From Solwaraspora sp. WMMD791 (GTDB lineage Bacteria > Actinomycetota > Actinomycetes > Mycobacteriales > Micromonosporaceae): 64,000 nucleotides of DNA. Of the stretch, positions 43,552 to 51,708 are shown in pieces. Numbering within the stretch: the first letter of the stretch is position 1; every line of letters begins with the position of its first letter. The stretch spans positions 3,325,001 to 3,389,000 of the forward strand of contig NZ_CP120737.1 in NCBI RefSeq assembly GCF_029581195.1, read 5' to 3'. Made by a program: the position numbers and the translations under genes. The notes under the pieces were generated by a model. It was not told the DNA's origin. It made no database searches and worked only from the letters and a program-made list of their open reading frames with translations.

Positions 43552-44136
43552 TCAGGCGCTCAGGTCGGCGGCACCGAACGACACCGAGAACCGCTTGCAC
43601 CAGATGCTGACGCTGGTCAACGCGTCCAGGTCGACGTCGTCGGGGATGTCGTACACCTGATTGCCCCGGTTGCCCTTGAGCCGGTCCAGCTCGGCCCACT
43701 GCCCGTCGTCGAAGACGAACCAGCCGTCGCGGCCGTCGATCACCGGCTGATCGGAGAGCCAGACCCGCAGGTCCGGGCCGTTGGAGGTGGCGAAGTCCCG
43801 CAGCACCAGCTGGTGTCCGCCGTCGGCGAGGCGGATCAGCTGGGCGGTCCCGGTGGTCTCGTGCTCGTGGGTGACGAACTCCCCGGTGGCGATCAGCTGG
43901 TTGTCGGCCGGCGACGGGCTGGCCGGCTCGGGACTTGCCGAGGCCGGGTCGGCCGAGGCGGTGTCGGGCTCCGTGGTCTGCGGAGCCGGTGCCTGGGCCA
44001 CCGGTACTGCTTCGTCGACGACCTCGTCGGTGACGAGCTTCCAGGGCTGGAACCAGTAGCCACCGAAGGCCACCGCACCGAGCAGGGCGACGGCGAGGAC
44101 CCAGGTCAGTGGTTTGGTTGCGAGGCGTTTCCACAC
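43552..44136 (-). CDS. Membrane-anchored DM13-domain protein
   Basis: A 194-aa protein with one N-terminal transmembrane segment (about 10-29), a Pro/Ala/Ser/Glu-rich stalk (about 45-80) and an extracytoplasmic DM13 domain (about 82-190) with LVLRDFATSNGPDLRVWLSD, VYDIPDDVD and the conserved Cys in SIWCKRFSVSFGAA. DM13 is thought to take part in electron transfer or redox chemistry. First gene of the operon with the response regulator and kinase, suggesting a redox signal. Confidence 0.9.
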   Translation of the reverse strand: MWKRLATKPLTWVLAVALLGAVAFGGYWFQPWKLVTDEVVDEAVPVAQAPAPQTTEPDTASADPASASPEPASPSPADNQLIATGEFVTHEHETTGTAQLIRLADGGHQLVLRDFATSNGPDLRVWLSDQPVIDGRDGWFVFDDGQWAELDRLKGNRGNQVYDIPDDVDLDALTSVSIWCKRFSVSFGAADLSA

Positions 44137-44243
44137 GCCGGTCAGCCTACGGCCGGTGCCGGCGGTCCCGGCACGGTCGGCTCCTTGCGAAAGTCTTACG
44201 GAGCGAGGGCCCTACGGCGCGAGCGTCCTGCGGCGTGGCTGTC

Positions 44244-44645
44244 TCACGGCGCGGTGGCGACGCCCCAGGCGAGCAGCAGCAGGGCGACGGCGAGCTCCGC
44301 CGCGCCGAGCACGGTCAGCGTGGTGCCGAACGAGCGCTTGCCGGGCTGGCCGATCGCCGCGTGCAGGAAGAATCCGCCGGACTGGCTGATCGTGCCGGCG
44401 GCGAGCAGCCCGCCGACCACCCAGGTGTACGGGTCGGACAGTTCGGCGCGGCCCGCGATGGTCAGCGCGGTCAGGGTCAGCACCAACAGCACCCCGGCGT
44501 GGGCGTGGCCGGCCTTGAACAGGGAGCGTTGGAAATCGGTGAGTTTGCCGGCGGCGGTCAGCCGCATCAGCGAATAGCCGCCGAACATCACCGTCGGGAC
44601 GCTGACCAGTGCGATCACAGTCAGCCACTTGTCGGCCGTACTCAT
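44244..44645 (-). CDS. Four-TM membrane protein of unknown function
   Basis: A 133-aa protein with four predicted transmembrane helices (about 7-28, 47-68, 75-95, 108-130) and conserved-looking polar residues FKAGHAHAGVLL (His pair in TM2) and SQSGGFFLHAAIGQPG. The size and His content recall small uncharacterised DoxX- or cytochrome-like membrane proteins. RBS GAGGAG upstream. Divergent from a TetR regulator whose operators overlap the shared promoter, so it is the probable target of that regulator. Confidence 0.8.
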   Translation of the reverse strand: MSTADKWLTVIALVSVPTVMFGGYSLMRLTAAGKLTDFQRSLFKAGHAHAGVLLVLTLTALTIAGRAELSDPYTWVVGGLLAAGTISQSGGFFLHAAIGQPGKRSFGTTLTVLGAAELAVALLLLAWGVATAP

Positions 44646-44710
44646 GGGGTCTTCTCCTCGGGGTCGGCGCGGCGTGTGCGGCACGCGGCGCGCTCGGGGC
44701 ACGCGATCAA

Positions 44711-44764
44711 ATCTTGACACTGCCAAGATACCCACGTCGGGTAGCATCTTGTCAACGACAAGAT
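44711..44764. promoter_or_regulatory. Two TetR-type operators in the divergent promoter
   Basis: ATCTTGTCAACGACAAGAT (44746-44764) is a perfect palindrome (8-bp arms, 3-bp centre) and ATCTTGACACTGCCAAGAT (44711-44729) is a degenerate second copy 35 bp away. TTGACA -35-like elements lie inside both on opposite strands, so a bound TetR protein would repress both genes. Confidence 0.8.
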
Positions 44765-44777
44765 GGGAGTTCGGCCG

Positions 44778-45329
44778 ATGCCGCAGCCGTACCACCACGG
44801 GGACCTGCGCCGGGCGCTGCTGGCCGCCGCGACCGAGGCGATCGCCGAGAGCGGGCCGGCCGCGCTGAGCCTGCGGGACCTGGCCCGCCGGGTCGGCGTC
44901 TCGCACGCCGCACCGACCCACCACTTCGGCGACAAGACCGGCCTGTTGACCGCGATCGCCACCGAGGGCCTGCACCTGCTCGCCGACCAACTGGACGCGG
45001 CCGGCGGCGACATCCTGGCGGCCGGACAGGCGTACGTCCGGTTCGGCGTCGAGCACCGCGGGCACTTCGAGGTGATGTTCGAACCGGGCCTGCTGCAGTT
45101 CGACGCGCCGGAGCTGACCGCCGCCCGCCAGCGGGCCGGCCAGGCGCTGCGCGACGCCCTCGCCGATCCCCGCGTCCCGGCCGACGACCGGGACAGCGCC
45201 TGGCTGGCCGCCTGGTCGATCGCGCACGGCTTCGCCACTCTCTGGCTGTCCGGCGCAGTGCCGCACGACCCCGACGAGGACGCCCCGGGCGCGGCGGCCG
45301 GAGTGCTCCGCCTGCTGTTCAGCCAGTGA
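44778..45329 (+). CDS. TetR-family regulator
   Basis: A 183-aa regulator beginning PQPYHHGDLRRALLAAATEAIAESGPAALSLRDLARRVGVSHAAPTHHFGDKTGLL, a TetR_N helix-turn-helix, and a ligand domain of the TetR_C (WHG-like) type with FATLWLSGAVP. The ATG at 44778 is chosen because GGGAG lies eight bases before it; an ATG at 44763 would start inside the operator. It should repress itself and the divergent membrane protein. Confidence 0.93.
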   Translation: MPQPYHHGDLRRALLAAATEAIAESGPAALSLRDLARRVGVSHAAPTHHFGDKTGLLTAIATEGLHLLADQLDAAGGDILAAGQAYVRFGVEHRGHFEVMFEPGLLQFDAPELTAARQRAGQALRDALADPRVPADDRDSAWLAAWSIAHGFATLWLSGAVPHDPDEDAPGAAAGVLRLLFSQ

Positions 45330-45347
45330 CCGGAGATCCTGACGGAG

Positions 45348-45384
45348 TTGACAGCTTTGAGCAAATGAGTAAAGTTCGTCTCAT
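45348..45384 (+). promoter_or_regulatory. Promoter and putative operator for the SDR-TetR-SDR unit
   Basis: TTGACA (45348-45353), 16-base spacer, TAAAGT (45370-45375). An imperfect palindrome ATGAG-N10-CTCAT (45365-45384) overlaps the -10, placed for repression by the TetR protein encoded in the same unit. Confidence 0.55.
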
Positions 45385-45408
45385 CAGTCAACCAGAGACA
45401 GGTGGGCA

Positions 45409-46386
45409 ATGACGCACTGGACGTACGACGATGCCCCCGACCAGACCGGCCGGACCGCCGTGGTGACCGGCGCGAACACCGGCATCGGCTTCGAAACCGC
45501 CCGGATGCTGGCGCACAAGGGCGCCCACGTCACGCTGACCTACCGGGACGCCGGCAAGGGCACGGCCGCTCTGGAGCGCATTCGCGCCGAGGAACCGGCC
45601 GGGAAGGTCACCGGGGCGCTGCTCGACCTGGCCGATCTCGACTCGGTCGGGGCGTTCGCCGAGGCCTACCGGGCCGCTCACGACCGACTCGACCTGCTGA
45701 TCAACAACGCCGGGGTGATGGTCCCGCCGTTGGGGCGCACCCGACAGGGCTTCGAACTGCAGTTCGGCACCAACCACCTGGGGCACTTCGCCCTCACCGG
45801 CGAACTGCTGCCGCTGCTCGACGCGGCCGCCGACGCCGACCGGTCCGATGCTGCCCGGGCTGGCGCCGTACGGGTCGTCACCGTCTCCAGCGTGGCGCAC
45901 TGGACCGGCGGCATCGACCTCGACGACCTCAACTGGCGGCAGCGCCGCTACCGGCCGTGGCCGGCGTACGGGCAGAGCAAGCTCGCCAACCTGCTGTTCA
46001 CCCTCGAGCTGCAGCACCGGCTGACCGAGGCCGGCTCGGCGGTACGGGCGGTCGCCGCCCACCCGGGCCTCACCTCCACCGACATCGGCCGCCACCAGGG
46101 CCGCGCCGCCAGCGACAACCCGTCGCGCATCGACCGGATGATCCGGATGCAGCCGCCGGACGGGGCGCTGCCGAGCCTGCGGGCCGCCACCGACCCGACC
46201 GTCACCGGCGGCAGCTACTGGGGGCCGGCCCGACGATTCGGCACGTACGGGCCACCGGCACCCGCCCGCGCCTCGGCCCGCGCCCGGGACACCGTCATCG
46301 CGCGCCGGCTGTGGACCGAGAGCGAGCGACTGACCGGCGTGACGTACCCGTTCGCGGCGATCGGGCGCGCGGAGCACCCGGCGTGA
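45409..46386 (+). CDS. Short-chain dehydrogenase/reductase (SDR)
   Basis: A 325-aa SDR of the retinol-dehydrogenase/WWOX-like group. Rossmann motif TGANTGIGFETARML (about 19-33), NNAG (about 100), catalytic Tyr and Lys in YGQSKLANLL, and the family block SYWGPARRFGTYG. First gene of a tight unit: its stop overlaps the GTG of a TetR gene (46383). A paralogue of the same length and motifs lies just downstream at 46973. The oxidised substrate is unknown. Confidence 0.94.
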   Translation: MTHWTYDDAPDQTGRTAVVTGANTGIGFETARMLAHKGAHVTLTYRDAGKGTAALERIRAEEPAGKVTGALLDLADLDSVGAFAEAYRAAHDRLDLLINNAGVMVPPLGRTRQGFELQFGTNHLGHFALTGELLPLLDAAADADRSDAARAGAVRVVTVSSVAHWTGGIDLDDLNWRQRRYRPWPAYGQSKLANLLFTLELQHRLTEAGSAVRAVAAHPGLTSTDIGRHQGRAASDNPSRIDRMIRMQPPDGALPSLRAATDPTVTGGSYWGPARRFGTYGPPAPARASARARDTVIARRLWTESERLTGVTYPFAAIGRAEHPA

Positions 46387-46970
46387 CCTCCGGCAGCGCC
46401 CGCCGGGACACGATCGCCGACGCCGCCATCGACGTGTTCATCCGCTACGGATTCAAGAAGACCTCGATGGACGACCTGGCCAGGGCGGCGGACATCTCCC
46501 GGCAGGGGCTCTACCTGCACTTCAAGACCAAGGAAGAGCTGTTCGTCGCCGCCGTGGAGAGGATGGTGAGCGCGGTGTGCACGGCGACCCGTGCCGCCTT
46601 CGACCGCACCGACCTCGACGTGCGGCAACGGATCCTCGGCGCGTTCGAAGCCTGCCAGGCGCCGGGCGTGGGGGCCGCGGTGCACGGCAACTTCGAGGAG
46701 CTGCTGAGCGCCGCCGCGACCCTGAACTGCCCGCTGGCCGGCCGGATCGAGCAGGTGCTGGCCGACGGGATCGAGCAGGTGCTGGCCGACAGCGGGGCGG
46801 CCGACCGGTGGCGGTCGGCCGGGCTCTCCGCCCGTGACCTGGCCGACCATCTGCACGCGACGTCCTTCGGCCTCAAGCACAAGGTGTCGTCGATCGACGA
46901 GTACCGTGCCGGTCTGAACACCGCCGTGACCATCGTCCTCGATGGCGGCACCACAGCGGAACAGGAGTGA
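46383..46970 (+). CDS. TetR-family regulator
   Basis: A 195-aa TetR regulator, with HTH RDTIADAAIDVFIRYGFKKTSMDDLARAADISRQGLYLHFKTKEELF. Its GTG overlaps the SDR stop, and its stop overlaps the next SDR's region, so all three are one transcript. A 24-bp in-frame tandem duplication repeats RIEQVLADG/IEQVLAD (46744-46791) in the ligand domain, which could lengthen a helix in the effector pocket. Likely autoregulatory via 45365-45384. Confidence 0.93.
   Translation: MTSGSARRDTIADAAIDVFIRYGFKKTSMDDLARAADISRQGLYLHFKTKEELFVAAVERMVSAVCTATRAAFDRTDLDVRQRILGAFEACQAPGVGAAVHGNFEELLSAAATLNCPLAGRIEQVLADGIEQVLADSGAADRWRSAGLSARDLADHLHATSFGLKHKVSSIDEYRAGLNTAVTIVLDGGTTAEQE
46744..46791. repeat. 24-bp tandem duplication in the TetR gene
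   Basis: Units 46744-46767 and 46768-46791 are identical except one terminal base and add eight residues (IEQVLAD repeat). Confidence 0.92.
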
Positions 46971-46972
46971 CC

Positions 46973-47884
46973 GTGGCACAGTGGACGTTCGACGACATTC
47001 CCGACTGCAGTGGCCGGACCGCCGTCGTCACCGGGGCGAACACCGGCATCGGCTTCGAGACCGCCCGGATGCTCGCCGCGAAGGGCGCGCAGGTCACGCT
47101 GGCCTGCCGGGACGCCGACCGGGCCGCCGGCGCGGCCGAACGGATCCGGGCCACCGGGGTGCCGGGTACGGTGACCTGCGCCCCGCTGGACCTGGCCGAC
47201 CTCGACTCGGTGGCCGCGTTCGCCGAGGCGTACCGGGCCGGGCGTGACCGGCTCGACCTGCTGATCAACAACGCCGGGGTGATGGCTCCGCCGCTGGGGC
47301 GCACCCGGCAGGGCTTCGAACTGCAGATCGGGATCAACCATTTGGGGCACTTCGCGCTCACCGGCCGGCTGCTGCCGCTGCTGCTGGCCGCCGGCGCGGG
47401 TGCCCGGGTGGTGTCCGTGTCCAGCGGCGCACATCGGGCCGGCCGGATCGACTTCGACGACCTCAACTGGCAGCGTCGGCGTTACCGGCGGTGGGCGGCG
47501 TACGGGCAGAGCAAGCTCGCCAACCTGCTGTTCACCCGGGAACTGCAGCGCCGGCTGACCGACGTCGGGTCACCGGTGCGGGCCACCGCCGCCCACCCCG
47601 GCTGGACCGCGACCGAGCTGACGCGGCACACGGTCAGCGTCGCCGCCCGGATCGGTCAGCTGGTGGCGATGACCCCGCACGACGGTGCGCTGCCGACGCT
47701 GCGGGCCGCGACCGACCCGACTGCCGCCGGCGGCAGCTACTGGGGGCCGGGCAGGCCGTTGCAGCTGAGCGGACCTCCGGTCGCCGTCGGGTGCAGCGCG
47801 GCCGCCCGCGACGACGCCACCGCGCGCCGGCTGTGGACCGTGAGCGAGCAGCTGACCGGCGTGCCGTTCCCGGTCGCCGGATGA
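46973..47884 (+). CDS. SDR, paralogue of the one at 45409
   Basis: A 303-aa SDR with the same opening (WTFDDIPDCSGRTAVVTGANTGIGFETARMLAAKGAQVTLACRDADRA), NNAGVMAPPLGRTRQGFELQIGINHLGHFALTG and YGQSKLANLLFTRELQRRL. By eye it shares most positions with the upstream SDR, pointing to a tandem gene duplication around the TetR gene. The GTG at 46973 has AGGAG five bases upstream; a GTG at 46967 overlapping the TetR stop is the alternative. Confidence 0.93.
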   Translation: MAQWTFDDIPDCSGRTAVVTGANTGIGFETARMLAAKGAQVTLACRDADRAAGAAERIRATGVPGTVTCAPLDLADLDSVAAFAEAYRAGRDRLDLLINNAGVMAPPLGRTRQGFELQIGINHLGHFALTGRLLPLLLAAGAGARVVSVSSGAHRAGRIDFDDLNWQRRRYRRWAAYGQSKLANLLFTRELQRRLTDVGSPVRATAAHPGWTATELTRHTVSVAARIGQLVAMTPHDGALPTLRAATDPTAAGGSYWGPGRPLQLSGPPVAVGCSAAARDDATARRLWTVSEQLTGVPFPVAG

Positions 47885-47885
47885 G

Positions 47886-48791
47886 CTAGCCGTTACCGGT
47901 CCGGGTGGCGGTGGCGCAGGTCGCCTGGCTGAGCGCGGTGACGGCCCGGATGACCGCAGGGTCGGTGGCGCGGGCGTCCGGCCGCACCGGCGTGCCTTTC
48001 GGGCCGAGCACCGTACCGGATGGCAGGCCGCCGGAGGCGGCGGTACCGGATGACAGGCCGCCGGAGGCGGCGGCGATCGAGCTGCGGGCGGCGTCGCCGG
48101 GCCTGGTCCGGAACAAGTTGAGGTAGATCAGCGGGAAGGCCAGTCGGGCCGGCATCGGGAACAGGTCCGGACGCATGGAGCGGCCCATCTCGGTGGCGCT
48201 GGCTCCCGGGTCGGCGGCGAGCACGGTGACGCCGGTGCCGGCGAGTCGGTCGGCCAGACCCATCGTGTACGCGAGGTTGGCGAGCTTCGCCCGCCCGTAC
48301 GCGGAGAAGCCGTAGTAGCGCCCGGCCACCTCGACCCGGTCCAGGGGGGTGCGGTCGGCGAGCCGGATCGCGCCCGAGGTCAGGTTGACGATCCGCCCCC
48401 GGCCGGCGGCGACCATGTCGTCGACCAGCAGCTCGGTGAGCAGGTAGCCGGAGAGGTGACTCATGGCGAAGGTCGCCTCGATGCCGTCTGCGGTGACCCA
48501 GCGCTGGCGGTAGACGCCACCGACGTTGTTGACGAGCAGGTCGAGCGGACCGACGGCGCGGATCTCGTCGGCGAGGGCGCGCACGGCGCCCATTGACGAC
48601 AGGTCGGCCCCGATGAAGCGGGCAGTGGCGGGGCCGGCGGCGCTCACCTGGTCGCGGGCGGCGTCGCCACGGCGCCGGTCTCGCCCCACGATCGTGACGG
48701 CGTAGCCGTGGACGGCCAGGGCGTGGGCGGTGGCCAGGCCGATCCCGCCGGTGCCGCCGGTGACCAGGGCCCGCTTCGTTGACTCAGTCAT
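47886..48791 (-). CDS. SDR family oxidoreductase
   Basis: A 301-aa SDR of a different subgroup: TGGTGGIGLATAHALAVHG, NNVGG (in place of NNAG), SGAIRL and catalytic YGRAKLANLAYTMG. A near-perfect 30-bp tandem duplication (48013-48072) inserts SSGTAASGGL/PSGTVLG-like repeats near residue 240. Divergent from a HxlR regulator with a shared operator at 48803, so expression is probably HxlR-controlled and responds to an electrophile or similar stress. Confidence 0.92.
   Translation of the reverse strand: MTESTKRALVTGGTGGIGLATAHALAVHGYAVTIVGRDRRRGDAARDQVSAAGPATARFIGADLSSMGAVRALADEIRAVGPLDLLVNNVGGVYRQRWVTADGIEATFAMSHLSGYLLTELLVDDMVAAGRGRIVNLTSGAIRLADRTPLDRVEVAGRYYGFSAYGRAKLANLAYTMGLADRLAGTGVTVLAADPGASATEMGRSMRPDLFPMPARLAFPLIYLNLFRTRPGDAARSSIAAASGGLSSGTAASGGLPSGTVLGPKGTPVRPDARATDPAVIRAVTALSQATCATATRTGNG
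48013..48072. repeat. 30-bp tandem duplication in the SDR gene
   Basis: Units 48013-48042 and 48043-48072 differ by one base; in frame, adding ten residues rich in Gly/Ser/Ala. Confidence 0.95.
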
Positions 48792-48802
48792 GACTTAAAA
48801 AA

Positions 48803-48817
48803 TAGTACTAGCTACTA
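48803..48817. promoter_or_regulatory. HxlR-type operator between divergent SDR and HxlR genes
   Basis: TAGTACTAGCTACTA is an inverted repeat TAGTA-N5-TACTA, in an unusually A/T-rich stretch. HxlR/MarR-like dimers bind such sites. Confidence 0.65.
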
Positions 48818-48853
48818 CTCTCTAACAAGAGTGCCGCTGGATACAGTGGCGAC

Positions 48854-49483
48854 GTGCAGGTCGAGCAGGGCGTACTGCTGGCCGCCGTGGGTAGGCTGCG
48901 GGGCCGTTGGACGCTGCACGTCGTGCACACGCTGCTCGACGGCCCGGCCGGCTTCAACGACCTGCGCCGGGCGGTCCCGGCGGTCGGGCCGAGCACCCTG
49001 GCCCGCCGGCTCGGCGAGCTGGAGGCGGCCGGCATCGTCAGCCGTACGGTGATCGACACCAACCCACCGGGCACCCGGTACGCGCTGACGCCGACCGGTG
49101 CCGGGTTGCGCCCCGTCCTCGCCGAGATGGCTGCCTGGGCCGGGGACACCAGCGACCCGGACGCCCGCCACCACCAGCTCGACGACCTGCTGGCACTGAT
49201 GCAGGAGCGCTGGATGCTGGAACTGCACTGCGCGCTGCTGGTCGGCCCGCGTCGCTTCACCGACCTGGCCCGCGACACCGGCGTCAACCAGGTCACCCTC
49301 ACCCAGCGCCTCACCGACCTGGAACGACGCGGGCTCATCCAGCGACTCGCCGACGGCGGCTACGCCTTCACCGCCATCGGCGAAGGCTTTCACCGGGTCG
49401 GCGAAGCCCTCGCCCGCTGGGCGGCGGCCACCTCGGGCACCGCCGCCGACCGGCCGGTCAGGGCGCCAGGCCCCGGAAGTTGA
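48854..49483 (+). CDS. Double HxlR-domain regulator
   Basis: A 209-aa protein with two HxlR winged helices in tandem: residues about 8-92 (GRLRGRWTLHVVHTLLDGPAGFNDLRRAVPAVGPSTLARRLGELEAAGIV) and about 107-192 (MQERWMLELHCALLVGPRRFTDLARDTGVNQVTLTQRLTDLERRGLI). HxlR proteins normally have one domain and act as dimers, so this may bind DNA as a monomer. No reactive Cys is seen in the N-terminal position. GTG start. Its 3' end overlaps the lectin-like remnant by 26 bp. Confidence 0.9.
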   Translation: MQVEQGVLLAAVGRLRGRWTLHVVHTLLDGPAGFNDLRRAVPAVGPSTLARRLGELEAAGIVSRTVIDTNPPGTRYALTPTGAGLRPVLAEMAAWAGDTSDPDARHHQLDDLLALMQERWMLELHCALLVGPRRFTDLARDTGVNQVTLTQRLTDLERRGLIQRLADGGYAFTAIGEGFHRVGEALARWAAATSGTAADRPVRAPGPGS

Positions 49484-50369
49484 CCATCAGCTGAGTGGGA
49501 CCCTGCCGGGACCAGTAGAAGACGTACGGCCGATCCGGCAGCAGCGGGGCGTCCTGGATGCCGAGGGCGACCCCGGCGGTCGGATCGATACCGAGCGCGT
49601 CGGTGCCAGCCTGCGGCGACCAGACCCACTGCTGCTGCGGTGTGAACCAGTTGCACTCGATCACGCCGCCCTCCAGGTCGACGGTGAACACGTACGGCCG
49701 CTGCCGCACCAGCGGGGTGTCCGCGACGGCGACCGCACCACCCCGCCGCCGGTAGACACCGCTGCCCGGACCGCCCTGCGCCGTCCACGTGTACTCACTG
49801 CCGGTCCAGCTCAACGCGTACATGATGCTGAGGTTGCCGACGAAGGCGAACGGTGCCAGGCCGTGGTTGGTCCAGGTCCAGGCTCTGCCGTTTTCGGCGC
49901 CCCGCCACAGATTGCCCCGCCGGTCCAGCAGGAACACCTGCGGACGGTCCGGGCTGGTGGCGGTGACGCGCAGGTTGGCTACCCCGACGACGTCGCTGCC
50001 ATCGATATACTCGAACGTCCCGTCGCGCGGGGTGCCGTAGTTGAGCCAGTCGCCGGTGCCGGATCCCCAGTAGTGCAGCCACAGGTTGCCGTCCGACCCG
50101 ACCACGAAGGTCTGCGGCACCTGCGGCCCGTTGAGGGACTGCGCAACGGCGAGCACGCCGACGCCGGTAGCGACCCGGACACCGTCGAACGGGACACCTA
50201 GGTCCTACCAGGACCATCCGGCACCGGTCCACCGGTTCGCCCACAGGTGGCCGTCGGCGGTACTGACGAAGGCGTACGGCTGCTTAGCTGCGCTCGGCCC
50301 ACGCGCGACGGTGACCGCCCCGACGGTCCCGGTGATCGCACTGCCCGACGGCGCGCCACCGACAATCAG
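49458..50369 (-). pseudogene. Broken PLL-like beta-propeller lectin gene
   Basis: A minus-strand frame with recurrent propeller-lectin blades: AFVSTADGHLWANRWTGAGWSW, FVVGSDGNLWLHYWGSGTGDWLNYG, FLLDRRGNLWRGAENGRAWTWTNHG and FTVDLEGGVIECNWFTPQQQW. An in-frame TAG (50205-50207) follows GWSW and separates blade 1 from the rest; reading continues in the same frame with DLGVPFDGVRVATG. No start codon with RBS or signal peptide is found upstream of blade 1, so the 5' end is also lost. A GTG or ATG after the stop could make a 232-aa partial protein. Function was probably sugar binding. Confidence 0.7.
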
Positions 50370-50581
50370 CCGATGCCGTTGACACCCGGCACGATGAGCC
50401 GAATCACGGTCGATACACAGACGACTGTCAGGACAGGACACCCAGGTAGCCGGTCGGATCGGCTGAAAGTCCGCTACGTCCCACCGGAAGGAGCACCAAC
50501 AGGCCGACACGACTCTGGCACAGTGTGGCGACGACGATCGTCGAATCCCCGAATCAGCGCTTGCCGACGGAAGGACGACCC

Positions 50582-50776
50582 ATGCCAGAACGCACCGGCC
50601 GGATCGACCTTTCCGACGAGGAGCCGACTCCCCGGGCGGACATTGTCGTCGATCATTCACCGCGACGGCGGACGGCAGGTCGGCCCGGCGTGCAGCTGAA
50701 CCTTGCCGACTTCGAGCGGCCCAGCAGCGACGCCGATGTCAGGTTGCGCCGGCATCGGGTCGACCGGGACGACTGA
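50582..50776 (+). CDS. Small hypothetical protein (64 aa)
   Basis: A frame with GGAAGG seven bases before the ATG. Charged and disordered-looking, with acidic block LSDEEPTPRADIVVDH followed by RRRTAGRPGVQLNLADFERP and an Arg-rich end. No family recognised. It converges on the RHH gene, with 8 bp between the stops. Confidence 0.5.
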   Translation: MPERTGRIDLSDEEPTPRADIVVDHSPRRRTAGRPGVQLNLADFERPSSDADVRLRRHRVDRDD

Positions 50777-50784
50777 CCGGCGGG

Positions 50785-51120
50785 TCAGATGATGTACACC
50801 CGCTCGTGCTCGCCGTTGGGGTGGCGTACCAGGATGCTGCCCTCGCCACGGTCGAGCAGATCCTCGACCACCTGGTAGATCTGCAGGGCGCGGTTGATCA
50901 CGTCGGTCTTCGACAGACCGGTCGCCACGCTGATCTTGTCGAGCGCATCGGCCGACCGTGGGGTCAGGTTGACCGTCACCCGGACGAGCCCGCCGGCCCC
51001 ACCTGGCGCGGCAGGCGGTGGCGGCTCGGGTGCCGCTGGAGAGCCGTGCGGAGGATCGGTGTGCGGTGAGCTGGTGCCGGGTTCCTTGACCGCCGCAGGG
51101 CGACTCTTACCAGAGCTCAT
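50785..51120 (-). CDS. Ribbon-helix-helix protein
   Basis: A 111-aa protein. After a Pro/Ala/Gly-rich N-terminal 50 residues comes an RHH (CopG/Arc-like) DNA-binding domain: VRVTVNLTPRSADALDKISVATGLSKTDVINRALQIYQVVEDLLDRG. Such proteins are antitoxins or small regulators. ATG with GGAGGTGAG seven bases upstream. No toxin partner gene is adjacent in operon; the only small neighbour is convergent. Confidence 0.85.
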   Translation of the reverse strand: MSSGKSRPAAVKEPGTSSPHTDPPHGSPAAPEPPPPAAPGGAGGLVRVTVNLTPRSADALDKISVATGLSKTDVINRALQIYQVVEDLLDRGEGSILVRHPNGEHERVYII

Positions 51121-51708
51121 GACAGTTCTCACCTCCGTCGGCGGCGGGTACGCCCGACCGCTGCGCCTTTCGACGCGCGGCCACGGGTCACCGCCACACT
51201 GATTGCCTTGTCGACCATACGTCCATGAACGCACAAAGCCACGGCTCACCGGCATCTCGACCTTGGTTGGTCAGATGGGCCGGCTTCCGCGGATGAGTCA
51301 GGTCTGGTACGACCTCGGCGTCTGCGTACTATCACCACGATGCATGTAGCAATGCTGCCTCCCAAACCGGTAGTCGTCAAGTTGCACGCAGGTACCTCCC
51401 TATCCGCCGACCAGCGGAGCAGCCATCCCCTGAAGGTATGATACATGCCTGGCGAGCAGCTAAATGCACCCAAGCATCCCCGGCCAAAACCGACATTACG
51501 GCAACCAGGACCGACGGCCACGTCACACCGGATCTCGGACGACCCCTGCCCAGTAGCGTGCATGATTGCCTGTCGATGACCATCGGAAGCTACTCGCTTA
51601 ATGCTTACATCACTCACATGCTGCTAACGTGAGAGCAGGTCGGCTGGATCGCCGACCTGGAGGTGGCCGCGCAGACACCTTCACCCCGCCGATCAGCGAG
51701 GTGGCACG
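51121..51708. other. 588-bp gap without a convincing gene
   Basis: Relatively AT-rich for this window, with several short open frames on both strands but none with RBS and codon bias. The part near 51590-51640 is the most A/T-rich and may hold promoter elements for the gene at 51709. Confidence 0.6.
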
